From: an uncultured Lachnospiraceae bacterium
GTDB lineage: Bacteria; Bacillota; Clostridia; Lachnospirales; Lachnospiraceae
DNA length: 22,771 bases
Direction of reading: 5' to 3'
Assembly: GCA_910585005.1 (NCBI GenBank)
Contig: CAJUCN010000032.1
Span: 1-22,771 of the forward strand
Below are positions 21,360-22,771 of the stretch, piece by piece. Made by a program: the position numbers and the translations under genes. Position 1 is the stretch's first letter. Every line of letters begins with the position of its first letter. Below the pieces are notes generated by a model that saw only the letters and a list, made by a program, of their open reading frames with translations, did no database searches and was not told the origin of the DNA.

Positions 21360-22771
21360 TTATTTCAAAAATGCCGTTTTAAACTCTACGATTGCTTTCT
21401 TTAAATCTTCCTCTACAGAATCGGAAATCACCTTTTCCTGGGCAATGCCGGAAGCAACCTGGGGATACTTGGTATCCAAAAATTCAAACAACTCTTTTTC
21501 AAAACGGGTAATATCCTCTGTCGGAACATCAAGCAAATACTTGTTGGTAGCTGCATAAATAATGATGACCTGATACTGTACCGGCATAGGCTGATACTGA
21601 GGCTGTTTTAAAATTTCTTTGATTCTTTCACCCTGTGCCAGCTTTTCCTTGGTATCTGCATCCAGTTCAGAACCAAACTGGGAGAAAGCAGCCAGCTCCC
21701 TGTACTGTGCCAGCTCCACACGGATAGGTGCGGCAATCTTCTTCATTGCCTTAATCTGAGCAGCGCCGCCTACACGGGATACGGACAAGCCTGCATTGAC
21801 TGCCGGACGGAAACCGGAGTTAAACATTTCTGTTTCCAGATAAATCTGCCCGTCAGTGATAGAAATAACGTTTGTAGGAATATACGCAGATACGTCACCT
21901 GCCTGTGTCTCGATGATTGGAAGCGCCGTAAGGGAACCCCCACCATATTCTTCACTCATTCTTGCCGCACGCTCAAGCAGCCTGGAATGGAGATAGAATA
22001 CGTCACCCGGATAAGCCTCACGCCCGGGAGGACGTTTCAGGAGCAGGGAGAGGGTACGGTATGCAGCCGCATGCTTACTTAAATCATCGTAAACAACCAG
22101 CACATCCTGCCCATTTTCCATCCACTCTTCACCAATTGCACATCCTGAATAAGGGGCAATATACTGCAACGGCGCAAGCTCACTTGCTGTTGCTGCAACT
22201 ACCGTTGTATATGCCATTGCACCGTATTCTTCCAAGGTACTTACGATCGATGCAACAGTAGATGCCTTCTGGCCGATGGCAACGTAAATGCACTTCACGC
22301 CCTGGCCTTTTTGGTTAATGATCGTGTCAATCGCAATCGCGGTCTTTCCGGTCTGCCTGTCGCCAATGATCAGCTCACGCTGGCCTCTTCCAATAGGCAC
22401 CATAGAATCGATTGCCTTAATTCCTGTCTGCAACGGTGTATCAACAGACTTTCTGGTAATAACACCGGATGCAACTCTTTCTATCTTGCGGTATTTCTCT
22501 GTCTGGATCGGTCCTTTGCCGTCAATGGGCTGCCCCAGGGCATTGACCACACGCCCTGACATGGCATCGCCTACAGGAACCTCAACCACACGTCCTGTGG
22601 TCTTTACGGTATCGCCCTCGTTGATATTCTTTTGGTTTCCCAAAAGAACTGCACCAACATTATCTTCCTCCAGGTTCAGTACCATACCATATACTTCCCC
22701 GGGGAATTCCAAAAGCTCTCCCTGCATTGCGTTTTCCAGACCATGTACACGGGCTATACCGTCGGCAACCT
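21360..22771 (-). CDS. atpA: ATP synthase F1 subunit alpha (5' end beyond the window)
   Basis: The frame is open from the window edge: codons before the internal ATG at 22727 read VADGIARVHGLENA, the known N-terminal beta-barrel of alpha, so the real start lies outside, roughly 30 residues further. Seen are 469 residues with the non-catalytic nucleotide site GDRQTGKT, the VYDDLSKHA stretch at Walker B, and the conserved FNSGFRPAVNAGLSVSRVGG. Alpha alternates with beta in the F1 hexamer. The delta, b, c and a genes are expected to the right of the window, so ion specificity (proton or sodium) cannot be judged here. Confidence 0.97.
   Translation of the reverse strand, partial: VADGIARVHGLENAMQGELLEFPGEVYGMVLNLEEDNVGAVLLGNQKNINEGDTVKTTGRVVEVPVGDAMSGRVVNALGQPIDGKGPIQTEKYRKIERVASGVITRKSVDTPLQTGIKAIDSMVPIGRGQRELIIGDRQTGKTAIAIDTIINQKGQGVKCIYVAIGQKASTVASIVSTLEEYGAMAYTTVVAATASELAPLQYIAPYSGCAIGEEWMENGQDVLVVYDDLSKHAAAYRTLSLLLKRPPGREAYPGDVFYLHSRLLERAARMSEEYGGGSLTALPIIETQAGDVSAYIPTNVISITDGQIYLETEMFNSGFRPAVNAGLSVSRVGGAAQIKAMKKIAAPIRVELAQYRELAAFSQFGSELDADTKEKLAQGERIKEILKQPQYQPMPVQYQVIIIYAATNKYLLDVPTEDITRFEKELFEFLDTKYPQVASGIAQEKVISDSVEEDLKKAIVEFKTAFLK

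Overview
The window looks like a chromosomal segment from a spore-forming-lineage Firmicute of class Clostridia, most likely family Lachnospiraceae. This rests on strong AGGAGG ribosome binding sites, moderate GC content judged by eye, a preQ1-I riboswitch in front of queT, a spoIIID relic on the same side as the atp operon (spoIIID and atp also lie near each other in Bacillus), and hypothetical proteins that resemble Lachnospiraceae families from memory. No insertion sequence, phage gene or CRISPR array was seen. Nearly all genes lie on the minus strand, so the order below is right to left in the direction of transcription.

Region 22771-18445 is the F1 part of the ATP synthase operon: atpA (cut by the window edge), atpG, atpD, atpC, closed by a strong intrinsic terminator. 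The atpG-atpD gap is unusually long and rich in inverted repeats. Region 18324-12344, also minus, holds a small conserved hypothetical, a METTL25-like methyltransferase overlapping by 4 nt with an 847-residue membrane-anchored protein that ends in a C39-like domain lacking its His, and then a membrane-tethered XRE regulator coupled to a DUF4097 beta-helix protein.

Region 12326-10939 is a plus-strand island: tRNA-Ala(CGC) with its own promoter, a GNAT acetyltransferase, and queT preceded by a promoter, a perfect 15-bp hairpin and a preQ1-I riboswitch whose pseudoknot captures the Shine-Dalgarno sequence. Region 10870-7623 (minus) is a VanR/VanS-like two-component system with an 820-residue multi-membrane-span kinase; its control region carries tandem 11-bp-spaced repeats and two promoters. 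A small plus-strand NTF2/SnoaL-like gene (7175-7543) is divergent from a minus-strand DUF853/HerA-like ATPase (7041-5365).

Region 5272-447 (minus) reads as one defence or export module. An OmpR-type regulator is coupled to an intramembrane-sensing histidine kinase with only about six residues between its two membrane spans, then a terminator. A separate promoter with three perfect TTCAC repeats at 11-bp spacing then leads to a 51-residue one-span protein, an ABC ATPase and two ABC-2 permeases, all overlapping or nearly so. The last permease gene runs into a sigma-E-like promoter that drives a decayed spoIIID: start, ribosome binding site, HTH and terminator survive, but the C-terminal half is lost. 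The most interesting items are this spoIIID relic, the TTCAC operator with its unnamed small membrane protein, and the methyltransferase / beta-rich / C39-like gene pair.
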